A DNA stretch of 64,000 nt from Hypoxylon rubiginosum. Its lineage: Eukaryota > Ascomycota > Sordariomycetes > Xylariales > Hypoxylaceae. Below are positions 43,930 to 56,029 of this stretch, piece by piece. A program made the translations under genes and the position numbers. How positions within the stretch are numbered: the stretch's first letter is position 1; the number at the start of each line of letters is the position of its first letter. The stretch spans positions 868,001 through 932,000 of the forward strand of contig CADCXA010000006.1 of the NCBI GenBank assembly GCA_902806565.1. Direction: 5' to 3'. The notes beneath the pieces are model-generated. The model was not told the DNA's origin, searched no databases, and was given only the letters and a program-made list of their open reading frames with translations.

Positions 43930-45891
43930 TCACAGCTCTCTTAACCGCTCTCCAGCCTCTGGCTGTGCTCTCCGCAGCGTTTCCCGAAACCCAACCAGCT
44001 CAACGCTCGCAGCAGCAGCGCTTCCCGACTCCGTACCGGACAAGCCGAAAACCATCTCATCGAGGGCGCCGAACTCGTAGACGGCGCGGTCCATCAAGCC
44101 CCACGCCAGGCAGCTTCCCTGCGGCCAGAAGAGCTGCGCGTCGGCCCGGGCGATCTCCTCGGGGGATCCGAGATCGACGGCCACTCGCCAGGCCATCTTC
44201 GAGCCGGCCGCTAAGCCGGACGGATACAGCCGCATGGAGATATGCACTTCCGGGAGGCTGCTGGGGACGGTAGAGAGGTAGCTGAGCCAGTGCGACGGCA
44301 CGTCCGTGCCGCGGACCGTCCACTCCGCGATGCCGAGTCCGGGGCCCTCGTCGTCGACCCGGAGGGTGAGGGTCGAGTTGGTCTCCTCATCCACGTACGT
44401 GCCGGCGAAGACGGCCCGGGCCTCGTCTTTTCCGGCGGCCTCGATCGCGGGAAGCAGGCTCGTGATCGTCTGCGAGAAGAGCAGCTGCACGACGCCGGAG
44501 CTCGACTCGGGCCCGGACGTTAGGATGCTGGCGACCAGGTCGTAATCCGGGATCATGACGAGCATCGCGTGGTAAGTGCCGATGTCGCCGCCCTTGCTGT
44601 AGAATTCCACTAGGCGTTGGTCCGAGGTGACGTTATCGGCGCGGATGATTTCCCACGGCGCGCCGATGAACATGCCCAGCGACGAAGTGAATGTGACAGG
44701 TTTCAGCCACCGTCTGGTCTGCATTGGGGATAGCAACTTGTTTGTCAGAATAGCTTCGTCGAAGGCGAGAATGTCTTCAGTGTTCGAGTAGAACCCCCCG
44801 GCGCTATTGTTCAAGTGTTAATAACACGATAGCAGGCAATACAGACTACAAACTACGGTCATTCCACTCACGGATCATCAATTCCTAGGGTGGAATTCCA
44901 TATCGTATCATCCAGGCTGATGGCACCAAGCGTATCATCAGGTTTCGCATACGAAGTTTTCGGCATTCCTACTCGATCTAGGATGTGTTCCTGAACGAAG
45001 TCGCTGAAGGCTACACCGGAAACCGACTCGACGACCAACCTTAGCAGGAAGAAGGCCGTGTTCGAATATAGAGGGCTGCTGTACGGCTCGAAAACGGGGT
45101 TTCGCTTCCCGAAGTTGTCCCAGAAATCTAGCAGGAGCGTGTGAGAATTGTAACGGGTAGGTATCATGGCGCAGCCAACTAACCGGTTGCGTTACACGGC
45201 GGGATGCCGCTGACTCCAGCACAGCCGAGGACTTCACGGGCCTGGGGGAGCCCAAGCTCAGTCCAGTTGACAGGAAAGCTGGTGAGGTCGGTCACCACTT
45301 TATTAAGACGTAAGTCTGATGATTCTCCGTCCCTCATTTATATGATATGCTCTTACAGTCTGACCCGATACCGCCCATATGTGATGCCAGAGCATGGAGA
45401 GTTACATCATCCCAATCGACAGCCGTAATCTGGTTTGCCTTGCCATTGTGTTGCTGCTTCAGCTCCCTTAGTCGTGGGAGATACTTGGTGATGGGATCAT
45501 GTATGTGGACACCAGAGGTCTTAAGCAGGGCTAGCACCGCGAACACTTTCGATACGCTACCAATACGGTAGACAGTGGACGCGTCAATCTGCGACGCTCC
45601 ACGCGGATCTGGGACCGGTGGAGTGTAGTGAATGTCGACCAAAGGCGTCGTCTCGTGGAGCGACTTCACGCCAATCGACACGGCCGTACCGTTGAAAGCT
45701 GCCGTGAGAGTCTCGATGGTTTCCTTCAGCGCGCTCACTGCTGACTGCACTGCTGGATGCGAGCTCGGGCTCGTAGGCGCCGGGAGAACTGCGCCCAGGG
45801 GCGGGCAGTGGTTATTCTTGGCTGCAGAGACATCATGAAGCAGCACCGCTAATAATGGACATGTCCTCAGAAAATACCGTAGAGGCCGCAT
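43930..45891 (-). CDS. Secreted serine hydrolase, beta-lactamase / class C (AmpC-like) fold
   Basis: Penicillin-binding-protein-like serine hydrolase. Four exons: 45891-45357, 45297-45184, 45127-44872 and 44803-43930; introns of 59, 56 and 68 bases; 592 residues. A signal peptide is likely (LLAVLLHDVSA, cleavage near 23). The catalytic tetrad motif SxxK is S112-V-S-K115 in VYRIGSVSKVFAVL; the second motif YxN is Y237-S-N239; the later KGGDIGTYHAM segment lies in the expected position of the third motif. The extra C-terminal domain of about 150 residues after LLPAIEAAGK is common in fungal members. Fungal proteins of this family are esterases, peptidases or metabolite-cluster hydrolases rather than antibiotic-resistance enzymes, so substrate is open. 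The second intron uses a GTTAGT donor. Confidence 0.9.
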
Positions 45892-46711
45892 GGTGAGTCA
45901 AGATTTGAACTCCTTAACGCGAGGAAGATACGCGTCATCGACAAGTCTTGTCAGTCAGGAAGGATCCATCGTCATGAACTCAGCTGTCCTTAGTTAAATA
46001 TATGAGGTACCAACCAACCGGCTATCCTTGGCTGCCCGTAAACCCGATACTCGGGCATGGCGGAGAGTATTTTTGGCCGCCATTCGGGAAAATGAATGCT
46101 GCTGTTTGAGGCCGATAGTAAGAGCTGGGTCAACTTTTCAGGGGCTCAATAGGGGATACCCCTCATACCAGGGCTATTGATCTTCCGGTAAGCAGCTGGC
46201 GGGTACTTGGGGGGGGGGGATATTAGAGGCGCATGGCTTGTAATTTATATTATTTCTTCTGGAAAAAAACATTTTGTTTTCACGGAAGACTGAGGCCAGT
46301 GATGGGGTATCAGTATCTCATTTTATTTTATTTTCATATCCGTACAATCGTAACAGGCGACAAGCATAGCAAAACGTTCCGTTCCAGTGATGTACAGCCA
46401 TAGTCTAAGTAAATGCGGTCTCTCAATATCCTCCTCCAGCTGCCAGCATATACAGTGTAGAATAACGATCGATTCTCCGCGTTCCATGCATCTCATATCC
46501 GCCCGAGCGAATGGCTTCTACCTAAGCCCTATGGACTTTAGGGCTCAAACGCAACATTCCAGCAAGGTGATGTTGGCGGTTTGGCGGGTCGGATGATGGG
46601 CGCGCTCGTTATCGTGTTGTCTTCGTCCGTCTTTTAGGACGGTCGGATCCGAAGGGATCTGATATCCTCAACACTTCCCAGCTCGCGTGGTATTTTATTT
46701 AGCTCATGCCA
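45892..46711. other. Intergenic, promoter of beta-lactamase-family gene
   Basis: 820 bases between two genes on the minus strand. It includes a ten-base G run near 46209 and no supported gene. Confidence 0.5.
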
Positions 46712-47044
46712 TTATAGACACAGCTCCTGGAAACAGATTTCAGCCTCTCGCCATTCCATGACCGTGCATTGGAGCAGATTTTCTTCGGTACATTGGTCGT
46801 CCTGACGCTTCGTCATCCTCGTCGTCGGTGTCTCATCTGTGCCGCACACCTTCGCGAAACAAAGCGTGCTCTCGAGACCCGTGTCGTCGATACACTCTCT
46901 AATGTTCTCCATGGAGCAGCTGCTGCTTCTGATGTCCTTTATCGTATATACCGTGTTTCCCTCGATTTCGACCGGTAGTGCTGCAATTAGAGAAGCGCAC
47001 AAGGCGAGGACTACGGCGATATTGGAGAGGACCGGGGCCATCAT
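46712..47044 (-). CDS. Small secreted cysteine-rich protein with duplicated four-Cys module
   Basis: Single exon, 110 residues. A signal peptide is predicted (VVLALCASLIAALP, cleavage near 22). The mature part holds eight cysteines in two modules with identical spacing, C-x7-C-x10-C-x4-C: C43, C51, C62, C67 and C85, C93, C104, C109. The modules also share residues beyond cysteine (xxEN at the start, ExxxCF before the last cysteine), so they look like an internal duplication. They are joined by a linker ending in a dibasic KR (79-80), a typical Kex2 processing site, five residues before C85. No known domain is recognised. Small secreted cysteine-rich proteins like this are often effector-like or antimicrobial candidates, but no function can be assigned. 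It lies in the sparse secreted-protein stretch next to the AT-rich block. Confidence 0.78.
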   Translation of the reverse strand: MMAPVLSNIAVVLALCASLIAALPVEIEGNTVYTIKDIRSSSCSMENIRECIDDTGLESTLCFAKVCGTDETPTTRMTKRQDDQCTEENLLQCTVMEWREAEICFQELCL

Positions 47045-49313
47045 GATGGCGCTGACGCGTTTGCACTTAAAGCTGCTTGAAAAAGAGGGTCCCTGAGGAA
47101 GAGAGCGACTCGAGGAAAGAAGTGATATGTATATTTGTAGTGAACGAGTGGTTAGCAGGACCTCTGTAAAGATGCGCTGTTGATCTACACATGACCGGCA
47201 GTGATCTACCTAACGTCTTTATATACGGAATGGGCATCGATGATCAGAAGAAACATCTCAGCAAGGACCGTTCAGGGATACGAGATCGTGAAGCAGGAAA
47301 GTCAGGAGAGTCTCACCTTGATCGGCCATAGCGCGCATCTGAAACTCGACCCCGTTGTGTGAATCAATGGTGCCAAGACGAACCGAAACCCCCCTACACA
47401 TTTCACGTCCAGCTCAAGACCAAAAATCTTCAGCGCATACGTACGCTCTCATCCACTTTCTGCTATATCATGAATCTCTGTTTGTTTCGACTGGATTATT
47501 TGAAATAACCCCAATTCATGTTGATTATTAACACGCGCGCTCCGCTGACTCTCTTATCACCCCCGACGACGACGACGACGCAGGTTTGGCGTTTCTGCGC
47601 TGAAACACCACGGCCGCTTCATACCCAGAACCATTGCGACTCCACCAAACTGCACGTCCCCTTGTTCGTTTAGAAAGATCTGCAGCCAGGATGAGAAAGC
47701 TTGGCTTTGTCACAACTCCCTAGCAAGCTCGGTGATAAGTTCAGGTCGCCCACGTCCCGGGCCTTCCGCAACGCGGTTAGCTTTGACGGATTGCATCTCG
47801 TGCCGAAGCCGTCATTGCGGAAAATAGCACCTAGCCTTAACTCGTCCGATCCATGGACCCGTTGATACATCTACTAAGAGTCTTAGAAGCTAAGTGAAGT
47901 CATAGTGTAGTTCGGTGGGGCGGACTTGTTTCCCTCTCCTTTTTTCGTCTCATCGTTCGACTACTATCCCTTCTAGCCTACATTCCACACGTGGGCATTA
48001 CGAAATCACCGAGAAACATGAGATGGTTGCCAAGTTGAGGGTTTCAGGTGAATACCTCGTTTCAACGTTGGCCTCTTATCTCGGTGGCTTCAACTTGGTA
48101 GGTCATGTAGCGTCGTCCTCGTGTTGGTTGACCATTGATTTCCAGCTATCGGAATAATTGAATAAAAAAATAAAAATAAAAAGAGAACAAGAGGAGACAA
48201 CCCAATCTACCATATGGTCAGATACATATACCATATATTCTTCCGGTCAGCTTTTTCTTAGGGTCGAGTTTCATCTTCATCGCCACCTTAGCGAATTCCA
48301 ATGACCGCAATGCATTCCATTATCAAAGCTAGGTACATGTAATCCGTTTCAAACACAAACCACCTCCCTAATGAGGCTATCCGTCGCAAATCATGTTATT
48401 TATGTTGTCATCACCTTTTCAATTGTTGTAGAAGCATTCTATCAACCAAAGCCATCACCCTACCAACATGAGGAAGAATATGCCACAGGACAATCCATCG
48501 CTACCATACTCTAATCCTCTAGTTTACGTACGGGTCAATCGAGCAGGATCATACTGCGAACTACGCTTTCGTAGAAGTGATCTTAACTTTGAACAATGAG
48601 AAATTTATAACATCGGCTCCTCCCTATTCTTATCTCTCGATCCCAGATAGTCCTTAGATTCGATATCTTGAGTAGGGGATAACATCTGCTATATCAGGTT
48701 AAACGAATGCCTATATTTCTCATCTCAACCTTTCCCTAAATCAAGTAATCGAGAGGTCTATGGCACAACCATCGATGCAGGTTCTTATGGAGGAATTTGA
48801 CGATCGAAACTCATGATATCACTATGATATGATGGCTAGAATGTTGGGAAATCTGCTTCGCATTGCTATCTAAAGACGTAACGTGACGTCTACTAAAGGA
48901 AATTGTAGTGAAAATTTCATTATTTGACGCAAAACAGCGTTCCTTCTAGCCCGAAAACAGTCCAGTTATATCACTGCTACTGTCCGGACCCCCGTAAAGT
49001 GATGTCGTGGTTTTCTAGTAGACATTTTACGTGCTATTGTCGTGTTAGTCTACTTCGTCGACCATAGATGTTTAGCCCAATACTTACGCTGCCATTCCAC
49101 ATATATAAGAATGAGCCATGCAACCTTACATTACTCGATATACTCATGCACTTCCTGTAGTGGCATTCTATAACTATAGGCCTTATATTCGTCGTCGAAT
49201 CATTTCTGATGGCCTTGAGGGCTAACTGGTTCCCTGTTGCTCATTAGCAGCTTTTAGGTAAAAGTTTATTAATAATTAACTTACCATGGAGGTTAGAAGG
49301 ATGCGGAACGAGC
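47045..49313. other. Intergenic, no supported gene
   Basis: About 2.3 kb upstream of the cysteine-rich gene and downstream of the F-box gene. Two overlapping minus-strand frames at 47528-47870 and one plus-strand frame at 47915-48157 have no recognisable content. The part after 48160 is AT-leaning. A CGA triplet repeat is at 47564-47580. Confidence 0.5.
47564..47580 (+). repeat. CGA triplet microsatellite
   Basis: About five and a half tandem CGA units. Confidence 0.8.
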
Positions 49314-50267
49314 TCAGTGTACGTATGGCTCGACCTCCGTTTTGGACCCCTCCACGAATCTCATCGGGGTCTGAGCCGCACGCAGGAACATCCTCATAGC
49401 TCGCAGCCTGCCTGGGCCGTCTAGATCATGAGTCACGTACGACCAGGGAGTTCTGCCGGACCCCACCATCTCGAGCTTCTCGAACTTGACGAGATTTTCT
49501 AGATATTTCTCTAGATTCGTCGGGTTCCAGACCCTGTCCCGTTTTTCAGCAGCCATAGGGGTCCCATTAACGCTTTCCTCCACGAAGATTGCTCCATCAC
49601 GATCGGCCGCAATGCTCCGCTGGGTATACCATTGGTCTACTGGCATGATCGTGGTATGAAGGGGATGCGAAAGCCGGCCCTCCGGCCAGAAGATGGTGTG
49701 GAGCCACTTCTGGCAAGTTGTGCCGAGCAGGAGGTCGTAATAGTCTCCCATGCGTAATCCCTGTGGGAACTTGAACTCGACTGTGATTCCAGGAAGCTCC
49801 AGCTCGTGGAACGGCTCGTCATCTCGTTGTACGTGCCAGCGGAGAGTTGTGATGGGAGGCTGCGCGATATGCATCCCTCGCCAGGAGGCTGCCTCCTCGA
49901 GCCATACCGGACCAAAGCCGCCGGAGAGGATGTTGAAAGCAAAATTGCTGAATCTAATATAGTCGGGGTTGTGGCGATACAAGTCTTCGGGGCTATACAA
50001 GTCGTTGGGGAAAGGGAAACCTCCGATGTTGGGAAGGGCATTGGCGATTATTAAGTTCTTCTCGTACCGAGCCGCGGTAGGTGATTTCGAGCTCCCGAGC
50101 TTGAAGAGGATCTTCTGGACTACTGTAGAGCGGTCTATGGTTGCTTTCCATGTCCTTGACACCCGCTGTGCGTTAACGAGGAGGTCACGAGCTTCGAGGT
50201 TTAGTAGGATCTGCTCCAAAAGCTCGGCAATGCCGAAAACACGCTGCTGGACGGCCTCCATCTTCAC
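49314..50267 (-). CDS. F-box protein
   Basis: Single exon, 317 residues. The N-terminus VFGIAELLEQILLNLEARDL, then LVNAQRVSRTWKATIDRS, is a typical fungal F-box (about 10-50), which would bind Skp1 in an SCF ubiquitin ligase. The C-terminal region has no repeat such as LRR, WD40 or Kelch that I can see; HNPDYIRFSNFAFNI and WMPVDQWYTQRS-type stretches resemble many uncharacterised ascomycete F-box proteins. The substrate is unknown. This is the last gene before the AT-rich block, whose border lies about 430 bases upstream of the start codon. Confidence 0.87.
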   Translation of the reverse strand: MKMEAVQQRVFGIAELLEQILLNLEARDLLVNAQRVSRTWKATIDRSTVVQKILFKLGSSKSPTAARYEKNLIIANALPNIGGFPFPNDLYSPEDLYRHNPDYIRFSNFAFNILSGGFGPVWLEEAASWRGMHIAQPPITTLRWHVQRDDEPFHELELPGITVEFKFPQGLRMGDYYDLLLGTTCQKWLHTIFWPEGRLSHPLHTTIMPVDQWYTQRSIAADRDGAIFVEESVNGTPMAAEKRDRVWNPTNLEKYLENLVKFEKLEMVGSGRTPWSYVTHDLDGPGRLRAMRMFLRAAQTPMRFVEGSKTEVEPYVH

Positions 50268-50696
50268 AGATCGTGAGGGGAGGATTGTTAATAGTGGTGG
50301 AATTTATGATTTGGTATCGCGAAGAAGATGGCGAGTATTGGAAATCAATGATCTCAGAAGGTAGAGGTGTGTTCTTTGGTGCGTTGAGAGAAGAGGTAGA
50401 CGTTGGGACCAAAGATTACTGTTTGGATGGGAAGACTATATGGATAGAAAAGTAGAGGAGTGAAAGGAAATCGAGAACCTTGAGGATGGGAATTTTTTAT
50501 GAGGTAGCTATTGGGTGAAAGCATGGGACCACCCTACCATTTGTACATTTTTGCCTGATGTATAGTCAGGTTTGGAGGCCAGGGCACAGGCCACTAATAG
50601 CAAACATCGTTAGTTCTAAAAGATAAAAGTAACCTCAGGCTCGGGCAACGGAGAGCATGTGTGTAACCCGAAGCAAACATTCGTGTCTAGCGGTAA
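50268..50696. promoter_or_regulatory. F-box gene upstream region up to the AT-block border
   Basis: 429 bases of ordinary composition containing the promoter of the F-box gene. The change to nearly pure A/T happens within roughly 20 bases after 50690, at the 14-base palindrome TAGCTATATAGCTA (50698-50711). Confidence 0.5.
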
Positions 50697-52710
50697 ATAG
50701 CTATATAGCTAATATTTTTATTAATAATAAAAGTACTTTTATTATAAGTTATATTATTTAAAAAATATAAAATTTTTTTATATAAAAAATGTTTATAAAG
50801 TATTTTTTTTAAACTTATTAAACTAATTAATAATATAATTTTATATATTTTTTTAAATATATTAATATTTATAATATTTATAATATTTTAATTTTATTTA
50901 TAATGTTTTTATTATATATATTAATTATATAATTACTAAGATTTTTACCGTTTTTATTTAAATAAAATAATAAATATATTAATTATTTTATTATTTAAAT
51001 TAATATTATAAATTTATTAATTTAAAAAAAAAATAATATAAAAGTTTTTAAATTTTTTTACTTAAGTTTTTTATATATTTATATATATTTAAAATTTAAT
51101 AATAAAATATTTAAATTATAATAAAATAAAATAAATAAAAAAATTAAAATTATATTAAATATATAGTTTTTTAAATTAATAGTTAAGTTATTAAATTATT
51201 AAATTATTAACTAATTAAAAAATATTTTATAAATATTTTTTATATAAAAATATTTTATATTTTTTAAATAATATAGTTTTTTATTATTATATATTTTTAA
51301 ATTAAAAGATTTAAAGTTATTAAAATAATTAAAATAATAATTTTAAAAAAAAAGTTTTATAAAAATTTATAATAACTTAGTTTTTAAATAACTAATAAAA
51401 AATAATGTTTATTTAAAAAAATAAAAAAAAAATAAAATTTATATAATAATAAAATTAAATTTTAATAAAAACCTTAAAATTATAAATAAATTTAAATTAA
51501 AATAAAAACTTTTAAATAATTATTATATTAATATAAAATATAAATAATAGTTTTTAATTTATTAAGCTTTTATTTTTTTATTAGTTATATAATATAAAAG
51601 GAATTTATAATAATTAATATTATATAATTTAATTAAATATTTAATATAATATAAATAAATATTTAATTATAATTAATATTTTTTTACGAATTATTTTAAA
51701 TTACTTATAAAAAATATATAAAAATATATAATTAAACTTATTTTAAAATATTTTTAAATTTATATAAATAATAAATAACCCGATATTTTTTATTTATTAA
51801 AAATAAAAAAATAAAAAAAAATTATATTTAAAATAATTATATATAACTTAAAAATTATATTACGTTTTATATTTTAAAAAAATACTAATGGTTTATATAA
51901 GTTAAAAAAATCTATAAAAACTTATTTTTTAAATTATAAATTTATTAAAATTATTTTTATAGTTTAATTAATATTAAATTTCTTTTTTAAATTTTATTAT
52001 TAAATTATTAATAAATATTACTTTTTTTATATAAATAAAAATAATAATTAAAAATATAAATATAAATATATTAAGTTAAATATTTTTTAAAATAACTTAT
52101 AAAAATTTATAAATATTATATTATTATTATAAATAAAAAAAAAATAAAAAAAAAATAAAAGTTTAATTAATTAAATTTTTTTATAAAAATTAAACTTAGT
52201 TTATAAAAATTTTTAAAAGGATTTTACTATAAAACTAAGCTTTAAACAAGTTTAGTTTTTATAATTTTAATTATTAAATTATTAAGCTACGTTTTATAAT
52301 AATTTAATTTAATAATTAAAAATATTTTATTATTATAAAAAATATAGCTACGTAACTTTTTAATTTTATTTATATTATTTTTAAACTTAAAGCGATAAAA
52401 CTATAAAAAAAAAAACCAAAAAATATAAAACAATTTTAAATAATTAACCGGTAAAATTATAATAATATTATTAAAATTAATTTTATTTTATTATATTAGT
52501 ATTATTATAATTTTATTAATTAATTATATACTTAAAATTATTTTATATTTTTTAATGTTTTTTTTTATAATTTTATTATAATAAAATCTATAAAAATATA
52601 AATAATATAAAAAAGTTATATAAAATAAATTTTATTAAATTATATTAATTATTAATTTTTTTAAGTTATAATAAAATAAATTAATTAATTTTATAAAAAA
52701 TTTATTAAAT

Positions 52711-52915
52711 ATATATTAAAATATAATTAATTAATTAATATAAATATTAATATAATATAAAAAAATATAATAAATTTAATTTTTAATTATAACTTTTTTT
52801 TTTAAAAATATACGTTAAAATATAACTAATTAATTAATATAAATCCTATATATAATATAAAAAAATATAATAAATTTAACTTTTAATTATAACTTTTATT
52901 TTAATAAATATAATA
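52711..52915 (+). repeat. Tandem duplication, unit about 100 bases
   Basis: Two adjacent units sharing (A/T)-only sequence with few differences, for example AAAAATATAATAAATTTAA at 52761 and again at 52861, followed in both by CTTTTAATTATAACTTTT-like or TTTTTAATTATAACTTTT-like sequence. Differences between the units are mostly T/C changes. Confidence 0.7.
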
Positions 52916-53029
52916 TTATATAAACTTATAATATAATTTTTTTCTTTTTAATTAAAACTAAATAAACTTTATAAAATTTATAATATTTTAAATTATATTA
53001 TTAATTATTATTTTTATAATTACTTATTT

Positions 53030-53960
53030 ATAATATTTAATTAATTTATATTATTAATAAAACTTATAAAAAAACATTTAAATTATTTAAAATTATTTAT
53101 TTAATTTTAATTAAATATATTTAAAAATTAAAAAATTAAATAATTTTACTTTTAATTATTTAATTAATTTATAGTTTTTTTTAATAATATTTATAAAACT
53201 TATAAAAAAGCAGCTTAGTTTTTTAATTATAATATAAATAAGTTTAATTAAATTTAACTAAATATATTTAAAAAATATATAAACTTATAAAAAAATATTT
53301 TAATATATTTTAATTATTATTTTTAAATATATTTAAAAAATATATAAATATATAAAATAAGATCTTAATATATTTAAGATATTTTTAAATAAATTTAATT
53401 AAATTTAATTAAATATATTTATAAAATAAATAACTAAATTTTTAATTATTTAATTAATTTATAATTTTTTTATTATATTTATAAATTTTATAAAAAAATA
53501 TTAATTTTTTAATTAACCTTAAATATAATTAATTAAATTTAGTTAAATATAATTAAAAAATATATAACTTTTATTTATTTAATTTTTAGTTATTTAATTA
53601 ATTTATTGTTTTTTTAATTATATTTATAAGTTTTATAAAAAAGTATTAATTTTTTAATTAATTTTAAATATAATTAATTAAATTTAATTAATTATAATTA
53701 AAAAATAAATAAATAATTATTATTTTTATTATTTAATTAATTTAAACCTTTTTTTATTACGTTTATAAAACTTATAAAAAACATTTAAATTTTAGTTTTA
53801 ATTTAAATATATTTAATTAAATTTAATTAAATATATTTAAAAAATAAATAACTTATAATTATTAAAACTTTTAAAAATAATAAATATATTTAATAAAACT
53901 TAATTAATTATATTTAAAAAATAAATAACTTATAACTAATTAAACTTTTAAAAATAAAAT
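53030..53960 (+). repeat. Irregular tandem array, period about 130-145 bases
   Basis: An anchor resembling ATTATTTAATTAATTTA recurs near 53034, 53152, 53442, 53588 and 53727. A second anchor resembling TTTATAAAACTTATAAAAAA recurs near 53059, 53191, 53279, 53478, 53622 and 53762, about 35 bases after the first in each regular unit. The last regular spacings are 144 and 140 bases; others are 88, 132 and 199, so some units are truncated or fused. Low complexity makes exact limits uncertain. Confidence 0.55.
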
Positions 53961-56029
53961 ATATTAATTTAAAAATAAATTATTTATATTAATTTAAACT
54001 TTTAATTATAAATATTTTTTAAATATTTTATATTATATTAATAATAAAACATTAATTTATATTTATATTTATATATAATAAAAAATTAAACTTATTTTTT
54101 TATTTTTATATATTTCTTTTTTTTTCTTTTATTTTTTTATTTTTTTATTCTTATTATACTTAGGTTTTTTTTTTATTTTATTTAATTATAACTTAACTTT
54201 TAATATTTATAATAAACATTTATTTAATTTATTAAACTATATAATAAAATAAGTATTTTTTAATATTAAAGCCCGGTTATAAAAATCTTTTAAATTTAAA
54301 ATATATAAATATTTTATTTTATTTTTAATATTATAATTATTTTTTATTTTAATAATTAATATATTATTATTATAACTTTTTTATTTATTATAATCTACTT
54401 TTTAAAAAATATATATATATTTATTAAATTTATTAAATAATTTTATATTTTAAATTAATAAAAAATAATTATTTATTAATAATATTAAATTAAAAATAAT
54501 AATAATAATAATAATAAAACTAACTTTAAATAAATAAAATTAACTTATTAATTTATATTTTTTAAAACTATAAAATTATTTTTTTATTATTTAATTTTAA
54601 AATCTTTTTAAATTTTTTTATATAAATTTTTTATAAAAATCGCTTTTAATTATTATTTTTTAAATTAAGGTTTTAATAACTATTTATTAAATAATATAAG
54701 TAATTATTTTATAAAATTATAATATTTTAAAATTTTTATTAATAATAAATATTTTTAGTTATATATATAAGTTTTTTATAATATTAATAACTTTTTTAAT
54801 AAACTTTTTAATATTTTTTTTATAAAAAACCGTTTTATATTATAATTTTTTTCTTTTTCTTTAATTAATAAAAACTTATTATTATAAAAATAAAACTTAT
54901 TTTTTAACCTTTTTTAAAACTTTAATAAATTATATTAAAAACAGTTTTATTAAAAAAATAATTTTTATAAATTAATATTATTTTTAATTATATTTATAAA
55001 TAAAAAGGCTTTTATTTTTATAAATTTATTAAATAATTTACCTTTTTTATTTATAATTTTTTAAAAAAATAACTTTTTATTATTATTAATATTAATTAAT
55101 TTAATTATAATAAATAATAATTTAAGTTTTTTATTAAAACTTATATTAATATATATTTTATTAAAATTTAATTAAATATCTAGCCCTTTTTTAAAACCTA
55201 AAAATATTAAATATAAAACTAAATAAAAACTAATAATATTAAATATATTAAAATAAAAATTAAAATAAAATATACTTATATTTAATTTTAATTATTATAT
55301 TTTAATAATATTTAATTATTTTTAATAAAATTTAAAAAAAATTAATAATATATTAATATATAATTTAAATATTTAAATAATTTTAATATACGTTTATTTT
55401 TTTAAAACTTTTTATTTTATTTGTTTTTTATATAATAAAATATATTATAATAAAACATATTAAACGTGTTTTAAAAACGTTAATTTAAAAGAAAATAAAT
55501 TTTATATATATATTTTTTTATTTATAAGTTTTTTTATTTTTTATTTAAACTTTTTATTTATATTTCCTAGTTTTAATTAATATTAAATACTTTTTTTAAT
55601 TATTATTATATTATTTACTTTTAATATATAATTAAGTTTTTTTAAAGTTTATTATTATTTAAAACTAATTTATTATAATTATATATTATTTTTTTTTTTT
55701 TTTTTTATATAATAAATATATATAAATTTATTAAAACTTATATTAAATATAAAAAAGTTTATATATTATTTAAAATAACTTTTAATTTTTATATAAAAGA
55801 TTTTTATTATATTTATTATTTATATTATACTTTAAAATAATATTAATTATTAAGTAAAATTAATTTAAATATTATAATAAAGCTTTATTTTTATATTAAT
55901 AATTCTTAGCTTAAATAATAGCTATGTTATTATTTATTTTAAATTATATTTAACTTAAAAAATAACTTAAAAAATATTTTAATTAATGTATTTAAAATAT
56001 CTTATAAAAAAGTGTATATTTTTACGATA

